Below the pieces are notes generated by a model, which made no database searches, was not told where the DNA came from, and saw nothing but the letters and a program-made list of their open reading frames with translations. Below, one piece after another: positions 1-5,358 of a stretch of 5,358 nucleotides of DNA. The first letter of the stretch is position 1. Each line of letters opens with the position of its first letter. The position numbers and the translations under genes were made by a program. Source of the stretch: Bacteroides sp. (GTDB lineage: Bacteria > Bacteroidota > Bacteroidia > Bacteroidales > Bacteroidaceae); NCBI GenBank assembly GCA_019412865.1, contig DXOJ01000068.1, positions 1-5,358 on the forward strand, given 5' to 3'.

Positions 1-16
1 TTTTTAAGTACTTGCA

Positions 17-49
17 TTTATTAATTATGAATTAGAATTTATATCTTTG
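17..49 (+). promoter_or_regulatory. Bacteroidota-type promoter for the NigD-like lipoprotein gene
   Basis: The -7 element TATCTTTG at 42-49 matches the Bacteroidota consensus TAnnTTTG exactly. The expected -33 TTTG is only approximated by TTTA at 17-20, which leaves a 21-base spacer, within the usual 19-21. Transcription would then begin at about 54-57, giving a leader of only about 10-17 bases before the ATG codons at 65 and 71. The surrounding 1-64 is very AT-rich, as is common for promoters in this phylum. The element also shows that the TTG at 47 cannot be the start codon, because it lies inside the promoter. The -7 box is seen directly; the -33 box and start site are inferred. Confidence 0.7.
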
Positions 50-70
50 CAAAATCTAAAAAATATGTTT

Positions 71-847
71 ATGAAACAAGTGAAATTTTTCTTGGTGGCT
101 TTGATGGCTGTGGTTATGGGTATGTCAGTTACTTCTTGTATGAATGGAGATGATAATACAATTGTTCAGCGGAATGACTTTGTACGAGTTGTTCAAGATC
201 TTCCTGTCTATTTTAAAGATATGGCTGGAAATAAGTTAATCCCTACTTCTGCAATAACAACGTCAGAAACTATGGCATTGATAGCATATCAATATGATAG
301 AGCTACAATTGCAGAAAATGCGACTTCTGTAACTATCACTTTATTAGCAGAACCTTCTTATATAAAGGAATCTTATGCAACCACTACTCCATATGTAACA
401 TCTAATTCTCCAGTGATGACACTAGAGCCCTCTACGATGTATGGTGTATTAAAAGGTGGCTTTTTTGATAAAAATACATTGATTCTTCCGATTGCTTATA
501 AATACAAAAAGTATGAAAAGGAAGAAGATGCACAGACTGAGTTGAATAGACATTCTTTTGAGCTATATTATGATTCAGAAACAGGTTTCAAAGATGGAGT
601 TTTAACATTGCGTTTGCATCATAATGCTCAAGCTATAGAGAGTGAAAGTGGAGATGGTAAGACTGTAGAAAGAAAGGACAGTAATTTTGAGTATAAAGCA
701 TTTAATTTATCAATAATTCTTCGTTCGTTATCTTCTATTCCAACTAAGGTTAATGTTGTGATTGATCAAAACGAAAGTAATGATAAGTTTGATGAAGGAA
801 GTATTAAGGATGCAAAATTCCCATATGAGTATCTATTTACAGAATAA
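71..847 (+). CDS. NigD-like surface lipoprotein
   Basis: This is a 258-residue predicted lipoprotein of unknown function. Residues 1-23 are a lipoprotein signal: a basic start (MKQVK), a hydrophobic core and the lipobox VTSC, with C23 the lipidated cysteine. MNGDDN follows, with acids D27 and D28 close behind the cysteine, resembling the Bacteroidota surface-export signal. Residues about 36-95 (FVRVV, VYFKDMAGNKLIPT, IAYQYD, ITLL) look like the small N-terminal barrel of NigD-like proteins. About 124-235 (GGFFDKNTLILPIAY, HSFELYYD, GVLTLRLHHNAQ, FNLSIILRSL) looks like their C-terminal beta-sandwich. The family is named after a gene in a Prevotella nigrescin cluster and has no established activity. 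I chose ATG 71 because it gives a standard lipoprotein N-terminus; ATG 65 would add two residues. Sampled lines are about 25-37% GC against 40-52% in the next gene, which suggests a different history. The family call is from memory of motifs, not a search. Confidence 0.72.
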   Translation: MKQVKFFLVALMAVVMGMSVTSCMNGDDNTIVQRNDFVRVVQDLPVYFKDMAGNKLIPTSAITTSETMALIAYQYDRATIAENATSVTITLLAEPSYIKESYATTTPYVTSNSPVMTLEPSTMYGVLKGGFFDKNTLILPIAYKYKKYEKEEDAQTELNRHSFELYYDSETGFKDGVLTLRLHHNAQAIESESGDGKTVERKDSNFEYKAFNLSIILRSLSSIPTKVNVVIDQNESNDKFDEGSIKDAKFPYEYLFTE

Positions 848-850
848 CAA

Positions 851-1426
851 TTGAACTACAAAGAACTATTTAACATAGCAATGAAATTGATTTCCTCTCC
901 GGCCAAGGCCTGGGAGGAAATTTCTATGGAAGAGGATAGGCGAAAAGTTTTTATGGCTTTTGTCTATCCTATGATTGGTTTATGCGGTCTGTCCGTATTC
1001 GTCGGTTCACTGCTGACGAATGGGTGGGGAGGTCCTCAAAGTTTCCAGATAGCTATGACCAATTGTTGCGCCGTAGCTGTAGCCCTGTTCGGTGGCTATT
1101 TTCTGGCAGCTTATGCCATCAATGAAATGGGAACAAGAATGTTTGGCATGCATAGCAATATGCCGTTGACGCAACAGTTTGCAGGATATGCATTGGTTGT
1201 GCCTTTCCTGCTTCAGATAGTAACCGGACTGTTACCTGATTTTAGAATTATTGCTTGGTTGCTGCAGTTCTACATCGTCTATGTGGTATGGGAGGGAGTT
1301 CCTGTACTGATGGGAGTAGAAGAAAAACAACGATTAAAATACACCCTTTTGTCGTCTGTATTGTTAATACTATGTCCGGCGGTGATACAGATCGTGTTTA
1401 ATAGACTGACGGCTATACTTAATTAA
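851..1426 (+). CDS. Yip1-family integral membrane protein (TTG start)
   Basis: This is a 191-residue inner-membrane protein with about five transmembrane helices, near residues 33-55, 68-91, 108-129, 131-154 and 163-184. The N-terminal stretch (LFNIAMKLISSPAKAWEEI, about 6-24) is an amphipathic segment with the P-x-x-x-W pattern typical of bacterial Yip1/YIPF-domain proteins, and the hydrophobic domain follows. The function of bacterial Yip1 proteins is not established; the eukaryotic relatives act in vesicle traffic. I kept the TTG at 851 as start because the family-like N-terminus begins there. The only nearby alternative, ATG 881, would cut into that segment. The TTG lies three bases after the stop of the lipoprotein gene, so translation may be coupled to it. 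The stop codon overlaps an out-of-frame ATG at 1426, and smpB begins nine bases further on. Sampled base composition is clearly richer in GC than the gene before it. Confidence 0.75.
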   Translation: MNYKELFNIAMKLISSPAKAWEEISMEEDRRKVFMAFVYPMIGLCGLSVFVGSLLTNGWGGPQSFQIAMTNCCAVAVALFGGYFLAAYAINEMGTRMFGMHSNMPLTQQFAGYALVVPFLLQIVTGLLPDFRIIAWLLQFYIVYVVWEGVPVLMGVEEKQRLKYTLLSSVLLILCPAVIQIVFNRLTAILN

Positions 1427-1435
1427 TGAGTAAAG

Positions 1436-1888
1436 ATGAAACAACCTCCTGTAAATATAAAGAATAAACGGGCTACGTTTGATTACGAGCTGATAGATAC
1501 CTACACAGCAGGTATTGTATTGACCGGTACGGAAATAAAATCCATTCGTTTGGGAAAAGCCAGTTTGGTAGATACGTTTTGCTATTTTACGAAAGGCGAA
1601 TTGTGGGTGAAGAATATGCACATCGCCGAATATTTCTATGGATCGTACAATAACCATACGGCACGTAGAGAGAGGAAGTTGTTGCTTAGTAAAAAAGAAT
1701 TGGAAAAACTTCAGCGGGAGATGAAAAATCCCGGCTTTACGATTGTCCCTGTACGCTTGTTTATCAATGAGAAAGGTTTGGCGAAACTGGTCATAGCTTT
1801 GGCGAAAGGTAAGAAAGAGTATGATAAACGGGAATCCATTAAGGAGAAAGACGACCGTAGAGATATGGCAAGAATGTTCAAGCGGTAA
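1436..1888 (+). CDS. smpB: SsrA (tmRNA)-binding protein SmpB
   Basis: SmpB binds tmRNA and brings it to ribosomes stalled on broken mRNAs, so that the unfinished protein is tagged for degradation and the ribosome is released. The 150-residue protein has the usual family length. Visible family motifs are [10 protein letters not shown] (10-19), [18 protein letters not shown] (25-42, with E33 in the tmRNA-contacting loop), [10 protein letters not shown] (80-89) and [21 protein letters not shown] (122-142). The last leads into the basic C-terminal tail ending ARMFKR, which enters the mRNA path of the ribosome. No residue of the core motifs appears missing. The ATG at 1436 gives the natural short N-terminus ([12 protein letters not shown]). 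It follows the Yip1 gene by nine bases with no strong Shine-Dalgarno, so expression is probably from an upstream promoter. No tmRNA gene (ssrA) was noticed in the window. Confidence 0.97.
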   Translation: MKQPPVNIKNKRATFDYELIDTYTAGIVLTGTEIKSIRLGKASLVDTFCYFTKGELWVKNMHIAEYFYGSYNNHTARRERKLLLSKKELEKLQREMKNPGFTIVPVRLFINEKGLAKLVIALAKGKKEYDKRESIKEKDDRRDMARMFKR

Positions 1889-1978
1889 GTAAAAAACGCT
1901 ATAAGATAAAACGCCGGACTGCGAAGAGTCTGGCAGATGATGGCAGAGTAGGTAATTAGGAATTAATGTGATAGGGTA
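1889..1978 (+). other. smpB-metH intergenic leader with an imperfect hairpin
   Basis: This 90-base gap is the longest non-coding stretch between genes here. It contains an inverted repeat, GCCGGACT (1913-1920) and AGTCTGGC (1927-1934), separated by the six-base loop GCGAAG. The stem is eight pairs including one G-U. No T-run follows on the + strand, so it is not a classical intrinsic terminator. A short direct repeat, TGGCAGA, occurs at 1931-1937 and 1941-1947. No TAnnTTTG promoter element was found. The gap is too short for a cobalamin riboswitch, and I see no B12-box-like sequence. It may be an mRNA processing, stabilising or attenuating element between smpB and metH, but no function is shown. 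Confidence 0.45.
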
Positions 1979-4726
1979 ATGAAAAAGACAATTTCTCAAG
2001 TCGTATCCGAGCGCATCCTTATTCTGGATGGGGCAATGGGTACAATGATTCAACAATATAACCTCAAGGAAGAAGATTTTCGTGGTGAACGATTTGCGCA
2101 TATCCCCGGACAGTTGAAAGGGAATAACGACTTATTGTGTCTCACACGTCCCGACGTGATTCAAGATATTCATCGTAAATACCTGGAAGCAGGTGCGGAT
2201 ATCATCGAGACCAATACATTCAGTTCGACTACAGTTTCTATGGCTGATTATCATGTAGAAGAATACGTACGTGAGATGAATCTGGCAGCCGTAAAACTAG
2301 CCCGTGATCTTGCCGACGAATACACTGTAAAGAATCCAGATAAACCACGTTTTGTGGCCGGCTCCGTAGGACCTACCAATAAAACCTGTTCTATGAGCCC
2401 GGACGTGAACAACCCGGCTTATCGTGCTTTGAGTTACGACGAACTGGCTGCATCCTATCAGCAACAAATGGAAGCAATGCTCGAAGGTGGGGTAGACGCC
2501 ATTCTGATTGAGACAATCTTTGATACCCTAAATGCCAAAGCTGCAATTTTTGCTGCCGAACAAGCCATGAAAATGACAGGCATAGAAGTGCCGATCATGT
2601 TATCTGTAACAGTGTCTGATATTGGCGGACGAACATTGTCCGGACAAACATTGGATGCATTTCTGGCTTCTGTGCAACATGCCAATATATTTTCAGTCGG
2701 TTTGAATTGCTCATTCGGTGCCCGTCAGTTGAAGCCGTTCCTGGAACAGCTGGCATCCCGTGCACCTTATTATATTAGTGCCTATCCGAATGCCGGGTTA
2801 CCGAATAGTCTGGGTAAGTATGACCAGACACCTGCGGATATGGCTCATGAAGTGAGAGAATATATTGAAGAAGGATTAATCAATATTATTGGTGGCTGTT
2901 GTGGTACGACAGATGCTTATATTGCTGAATATCCCGCCCTTATAGAAGGAGCTGAACCACACGTCCCTGTCTCTGCGCCGGATTGTATGTGGCTCTCCGG
3001 ACTTGAACTGCTGGAAGTGAAGCCGGAAATAAACTTTGTGAATGTCGGTGAACGTTGCAACGTAGCCGGTTCGCGCAAGTTCCTTCGTCTCATCAATGAA
3101 AAGAAATATGATGAAGCCCTTTCTATCGCCCGCCAACAAGTGGAGGACGGTGCTTTAGTGATTGACGTCAATATGGACGATGGATTGTTGGAGGCAAAGA
3201 CAGAGATGACTACTTTCCTGAATCTTATCATGTCCGAACCCGAAATAGCCCGTGTTCCGATTATGATCGATTCTTCCAAATGGGAAGTTATTGAAGCCGG
3301 ACTGAAGTGTCTTCAGGGTAAGTCAATCGTCAACTCTATTTCTTTGAAAGAGGGAGAGGAAGTTTTCCTTGAACATGCCCGAATCATCCGGCAATATGGA
3401 GCCGCTGCTGTAGTTATGGCGTTCGACGAGAAAGGACAGGCAGATACAGCCGCCCGTAAAATCGAAGTATGCCAACGGGCTTACCGTCTTTTGGTTGATA
3501 AAATCGGTTTTAATCCTCACGATATTATTTTTGACCCCAATGTGCTTGCCGTAGCTACGGGGATTGAAGAACATAATAACTATGCTGTAGATTTTATTGA
3601 AGCTACCGCTTGGATAAAGAAAAATCTCCCCGGTGCACATATCAGCGGAGGAGTCAGCAACCTTTCTTTCTCTTTCCGTGGTAACAATTATATTCGTGAG
3701 GCCATGCATGCAGTGTTCCTTTATCATGCCATCCAGCAAGGAATGGACATGGGGATTGTGAATCCGGGAACTTCCGTATTGTACACTGATATTCCGGCTG
3801 ATGTCTTGGAAAAGATAGAAGATGTTGTCTTAAACCGTCGTCTGGATGCGGCGGAACGGCTTATCGAATTAGCGGAATCTCTGAAAGCAAACATGAACGA
3901 AACTGCCGGACAACCGGCTGTCAAGCAAGATGCCTGGAGAGAAGGAACTGTTCAGGAACGTTTGAAGTATGCCTTGATGAAAGGAATCGGAGATTTTCTG
4001 GAACAGGACTTGGCAGAGGCATTGCCTCTTTATGATAAAGCGGTTGATGTAATTGAAGGACCGCTGATGGATGGAATGAACCATGTTGGTGAACTGTTTG
4101 GTGCCGGTAAGATGTTTCTTCCCCAGGTTGTGAAGACTGCCCGCACCATGAAGAAAGCCGTAGCTATCTTGCAACCGATCATTGAATCGGAAAAAGTGGA
4201 AGGAAGTGCTTCGGCAGGTAAAGTGCTACTGGCAACTGTAAAGGGGGATGTGCACGACATCGGAAAAAACATTGTAGCTGTAGTGATGGCCTGCAATGGT
4301 TATGATATTGTAGATTTAGGAGTAATGGTTCCTGCAGAAACCATCGTTCAGCGTGCTATTGAAGAAAAGGTAGATATGATCGGGTTGAGTGGACTGATTA
4401 CTCCATCTTTGGAAGAAATGGCTCACGTGGCTGTTGAACTTGAAAAAGCAGGTTTGGATATTCCTCTTTTGATTGGTGGAGCCACTACATCGAAGATGCA
4501 TACGGCATTAAAGATTGCTCCTGTTTATCATGCTCCGGTAGTACACCTGAAAGATGCTTCCCAAAATGCAAGTGTCGCTTCCAAATTGCTCAACCCGCAG
4601 GCAAAAGCCGAGCTGGTGAATGAATTGGAAACAGAATATGAAGCACTCCGTGAAAAGAGTGGGCTGATGAAGCGTGAAACTGTTTCGTTGGAAGAAGCAC
4701 AGAAAAATAAGTTGAACCTGTTTTAA
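1979..4726 (+). CDS. metH: Cobalamin-dependent methionine synthase lacking the reactivation domain
   Basis: MetH transfers a methyl group from 5-methyltetrahydrofolate through cobalamin to homocysteine, giving methionine and tetrahydrofolate in the cytoplasm. The 915 residues comprise four modules. The homocysteine domain (about 8-325) has zinc ligands C244 (GLNCSFG) and C307-C308 (GGCCGT). The folate domain (about 350-615) has [41 protein letters not shown] and [15 protein letters not shown]. The cap helices (about 655-740) include [16 protein letters not shown]. The cobalamin domain (about 745-890) has D757-x-H759-x-x-G762, with H759 the lower axial ligand, S810 and GGATTS at 833-838. Several of these positions coincide with E. 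coli numbering. The E. coli enzyme has about 1,227 residues. This one ends at [13 protein letters not shown], just where the linker to the S-adenosylmethionine-binding reactivation domain would begin, so reactivation must come from elsewhere. ATG 1979 is preceded by AGGG at 1973-1976, rather close for a Shine-Dalgarno. Confidence 0.97.
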   Translation: MKKTISQVVSERILILDGAMGTMIQQYNLKEEDFRGERFAHIPGQLKGNNDLLCLTRPDVIQDIHRKYLEAGADIIETNTFSSTTVSMADYHVEEYVREMNLAAVKLARDLADEYTVKNPDKPRFVAGSVGPTNKTCSMSPDVNNPAYRALSYDELAASYQQQMEAMLEGGVDAILIETIFDTLNAKAAIFAAEQAMKMTGIEVPIMLSVTVSDIGGRTLSGQTLDAFLASVQHANIFSVGLNCSFGARQLKPFLEQLASRAPYYISAYPNAGLPNSLGKYDQTPADMAHEVREYIEEGLINIIGGCCGTTDAYIAEYPALIEGAEPHVPVSAPDCMWLSGLELLEVKPEINFVNVGERCNVAGSRKFLRLINEKKYDEALSIARQQVEDGALVIDVNMDDGLLEAKTEMTTFLNLIMSEPEIARVPIMIDSSKWEVIEAGLKCLQGKSIVNSISLKEGEEVFLEHARIIRQYGAAAVVMAFDEKGQADTAARKIEVCQRAYRLLVDKIGFNPHDIIFDPNVLAVATGIEEHNNYAVDFIEATAWIKKNLPGAHISGGVSNLSFSFRGNNYIREAMHAVFLYHAIQQGMDMGIVNPGTSVLYTDIPADVLEKIEDVVLNRRLDAAERLIELAESLKANMNETAGQPAVKQDAWREGTVQERLKYALMKGIGDFLEQDLAEALPLYDKAVDVIEGPLMDGMNHVGELFGAGKMFLPQVVKTARTMKKAVAILQPIIESEKVEGSASAGKVLLATVKGDVHDIGKNIVAVVMACNGYDIVDLGVMVPAETIVQRAIEEKVDMIGLSGLITPSLEEMAHVAVELEKAGLDIPLLIGGATTSKMHTALKIAPVYHAPVVHLKDASQNASVASKLLNPQAKAELVNELETEYEALREKSGLMKRETVSLEEAQKNKLNLF

Positions 4727-4737
4727 ACATTGTCACA

Positions 4738-5337
4738 ATGAAAAAGATTTTCTCTTTCTTATGTCTGATTGTAGCAGTCACTGCTATGACCTCCTGTTCT
4801 TCTGCAAAAGAAGAAAAAGGAACATCCGGAACCGGAAATGCTGTGTTGGATAATATTTTCGAGCGCAAAAGTGTGCGTGCTTATCTGAATAAAGGAGTAG
4901 AGAAAGAGAAAATCGACTTGATGCTTCGTGCCGGAATGGCTGCTCCTACGGGTAGGGATATCCGTCCATGGGAATTTGTGGTAGTATCTGATCGTGCCAA
5001 ACTAGATTCAATGGCAGCAGCACTTCCTTATGCCAAAATGCTGACGCAGGCCCGTAACGCCATCATCGTCTGTGGAGATTCAGTACGCTCGTCATATTGG
5101 TATTTAGATTGTTCTGCAGCAGCACAGAATATTTTGTTGGCTGCTGAAAGTCTGGGATTGGGTGCTGTATGGACAGCGGCCTATCCTTATGAAGACCGTA
5201 TGCAAGTAGTGCGTAAATATACTAACCTGCCCGATAATATTCTTCCGCTTTGTGTCATTCTTTTTGGCTATCCGGCTACAAAAGAGAACCCGAAACAGAA
5301 ATTTGACGAGAAAAAGATACATTATAATCAGTATTAG
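4738..5337 (+). CDS. Nitroreductase-family lipoprotein
   Basis: This is a 199-residue protein of the FMN-dependent nitroreductase fold with a lipoprotein signal. Residues 1-20 (MKKIFSFLCLIVAVTAMTSC) form the signal, with C20 the predicted lipidated cysteine. SSAKEE follows, whose K-E-E resembles a Bacteroidota surface-export signal. The mature domain begins near 36 with ERKSVRAY; R43, S45 and R47 are the usual flavin-phosphate contacts. It continues with AAPTGRDIRPWEFVVV (68-83, P77-W78), a helix containing AAQNILLAAESLGLGAVW (128-145) and FGYPA (176-180). Members reduce nitro groups, quinones or enones with NAD(P)H, or have unrelated flavin roles; the substrate here is unknown. Lipidation would place it in the periplasm or on the outer membrane, unusual for an enzyme normally using cytoplasmic NAD(P)H. 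It starts 11 bases after metH and is probably co-transcribed. It lacks clear BluB features, so a role in making the cobalamin lower ligand is not supported. Confidence 0.88.
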   Translation: MKKIFSFLCLIVAVTAMTSCSSAKEEKGTSGTGNAVLDNIFERKSVRAYLNKGVEKEKIDLMLRAGMAAPTGRDIRPWEFVVVSDRAKLDSMAAALPYAKMLTQARNAIIVCGDSVRSSYWYLDCSAAAQNILLAAESLGLGAVWTAAYPYEDRMQVVRKYTNLPDNILPLCVILFGYPATKENPKQKFDEKKIHYNQY

Positions 5338-5340
5338 TAA

Positions 5341-5358
5341 ACAAAAGTTTTGTCTTTT
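5341..5358 (+). terminator. Possible weak terminator, cut by the window end
   Basis: Three bases after the nitroreductase stop there is an inverted repeat, ACAAAA-G-TTTTGT (5341-5353), followed by CTTTT at the window edge. The position and the T-rich tail suit an intrinsic terminator. However, the stem is almost all A-T, and only four or five pairs can form once a loop is allowed, so it would be weak. The sequence beyond 5358 is needed to judge the T-run. Confidence 0.3.

Noticed and set aside
47..70. TTG at 47 as the start of the first lipoprotein gene.
   Set aside because: It lies inside the -7 promoter element and would put polar residues and two methionines before a normal lipoprotein signal. 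ATG 71 (or 65) is far more likely.
881..1426. ATG 881 as the start of the Yip1-family gene.
   Set aside because: It would remove the first ten residues of the family-like amphipathic N-terminus. It remains possible, but TTG 851 fits better.
1474..1481. TACGTTTG within smpB, a match to the -7 promoter consensus.
   Set aside because: It is part of the conserved RATFDY codons and has no TTTG at the right distance upstream, so it is probably chance.
1889..1978. A cobalamin or S-adenosylmethionine riboswitch before metH.
   Set aside because: The gap is only 90 bases and shows no B12-box-like sequence or multi-helix layout, only one imperfect hairpin.
1370..2101. A 243-codon open frame on the minus strand across the end of the Yip1 gene, smpB, the gap and the start of metH.
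   Set aside because: It lies opposite well-recognised genes, shows no domain or motif, and its composition is what antisense of coding DNA would give. No promoter for it was noticed.
3323..3739. A 138-codon minus-strand frame inside metH.
   Set aside because: It is antisense to the conserved folate-binding domain of MetH and has no recognisable protein features.
4738..5337. A BluB-type enzyme making the cobalamin lower ligand, suggested by the nitroreductase fold beside metH.
   Set aside because: The protein has a lipoprotein signal and ordinary nitroreductase motifs, without the features I would expect of BluB. Neighbourhood alone is not enough.

Overview
The window looks like chromosomal DNA from a gut Bacteroidales, most likely Bacteroides. 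The evidence is an exact Bacteroidota -7 promoter element (TATCTTTG, 42-49), two lipoproteins whose lipidated cysteine is followed by acidic residues in the style of Bacteroidota surface-export signals, weak or absent Shine-Dalgarno sequences, and a methionine synthase and SmpB of Bacteroides type. The species cannot be fixed from the sequence alone. All five genes lie on the + strand and fill almost the whole window.

Region by region: 1-64 is an AT-rich promoter and very short leader. A NigD-like lipoprotein gene follows (71-847), markedly more AT-rich than the rest. Three bases after its stop begins a five-helix Yip1-type membrane protein gene with a TTG start (851-1426). Next are smpB (1436-1888), a 90-base gap holding an imperfect hairpin and no recognisable promoter, metH (1979-4726), and a lipoprotein of the nitroreductase fold (4738-5337). 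The last 21 bases contain a small AT-rich inverted repeat that may be the start of a terminator.

Functionally, smpB is the protein partner of tmRNA in rescue of stalled ribosomes. metH makes methionine from homocysteine and methyl-tetrahydrofolate using cobalamin. The MetH protein is complete through its cobalamin-binding domain, with all catalytic motifs visible, but stops where the E. coli enzyme continues into the reactivation domain. It therefore probably depends on a reactivation protein encoded elsewhere. The nitroreductase-like lipoprotein 11 bases downstream is probably co-transcribed with metH, but acts outside the cytoplasm if its signal is used. The Yip1, smpB, metH and nitroreductase genes look like one conserved, closely spaced gene string. 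The NigD-like gene looks like a more variable accessory gene placed in front of it.

I see no mobile element, CRISPR array, rRNA or tRNA, and no convincing new defence or other multi-gene system. The points most worth a second look are the truncated domain layout of MetH, the abrupt junction at about 848 with a TTG start, and the exported nitroreductase.
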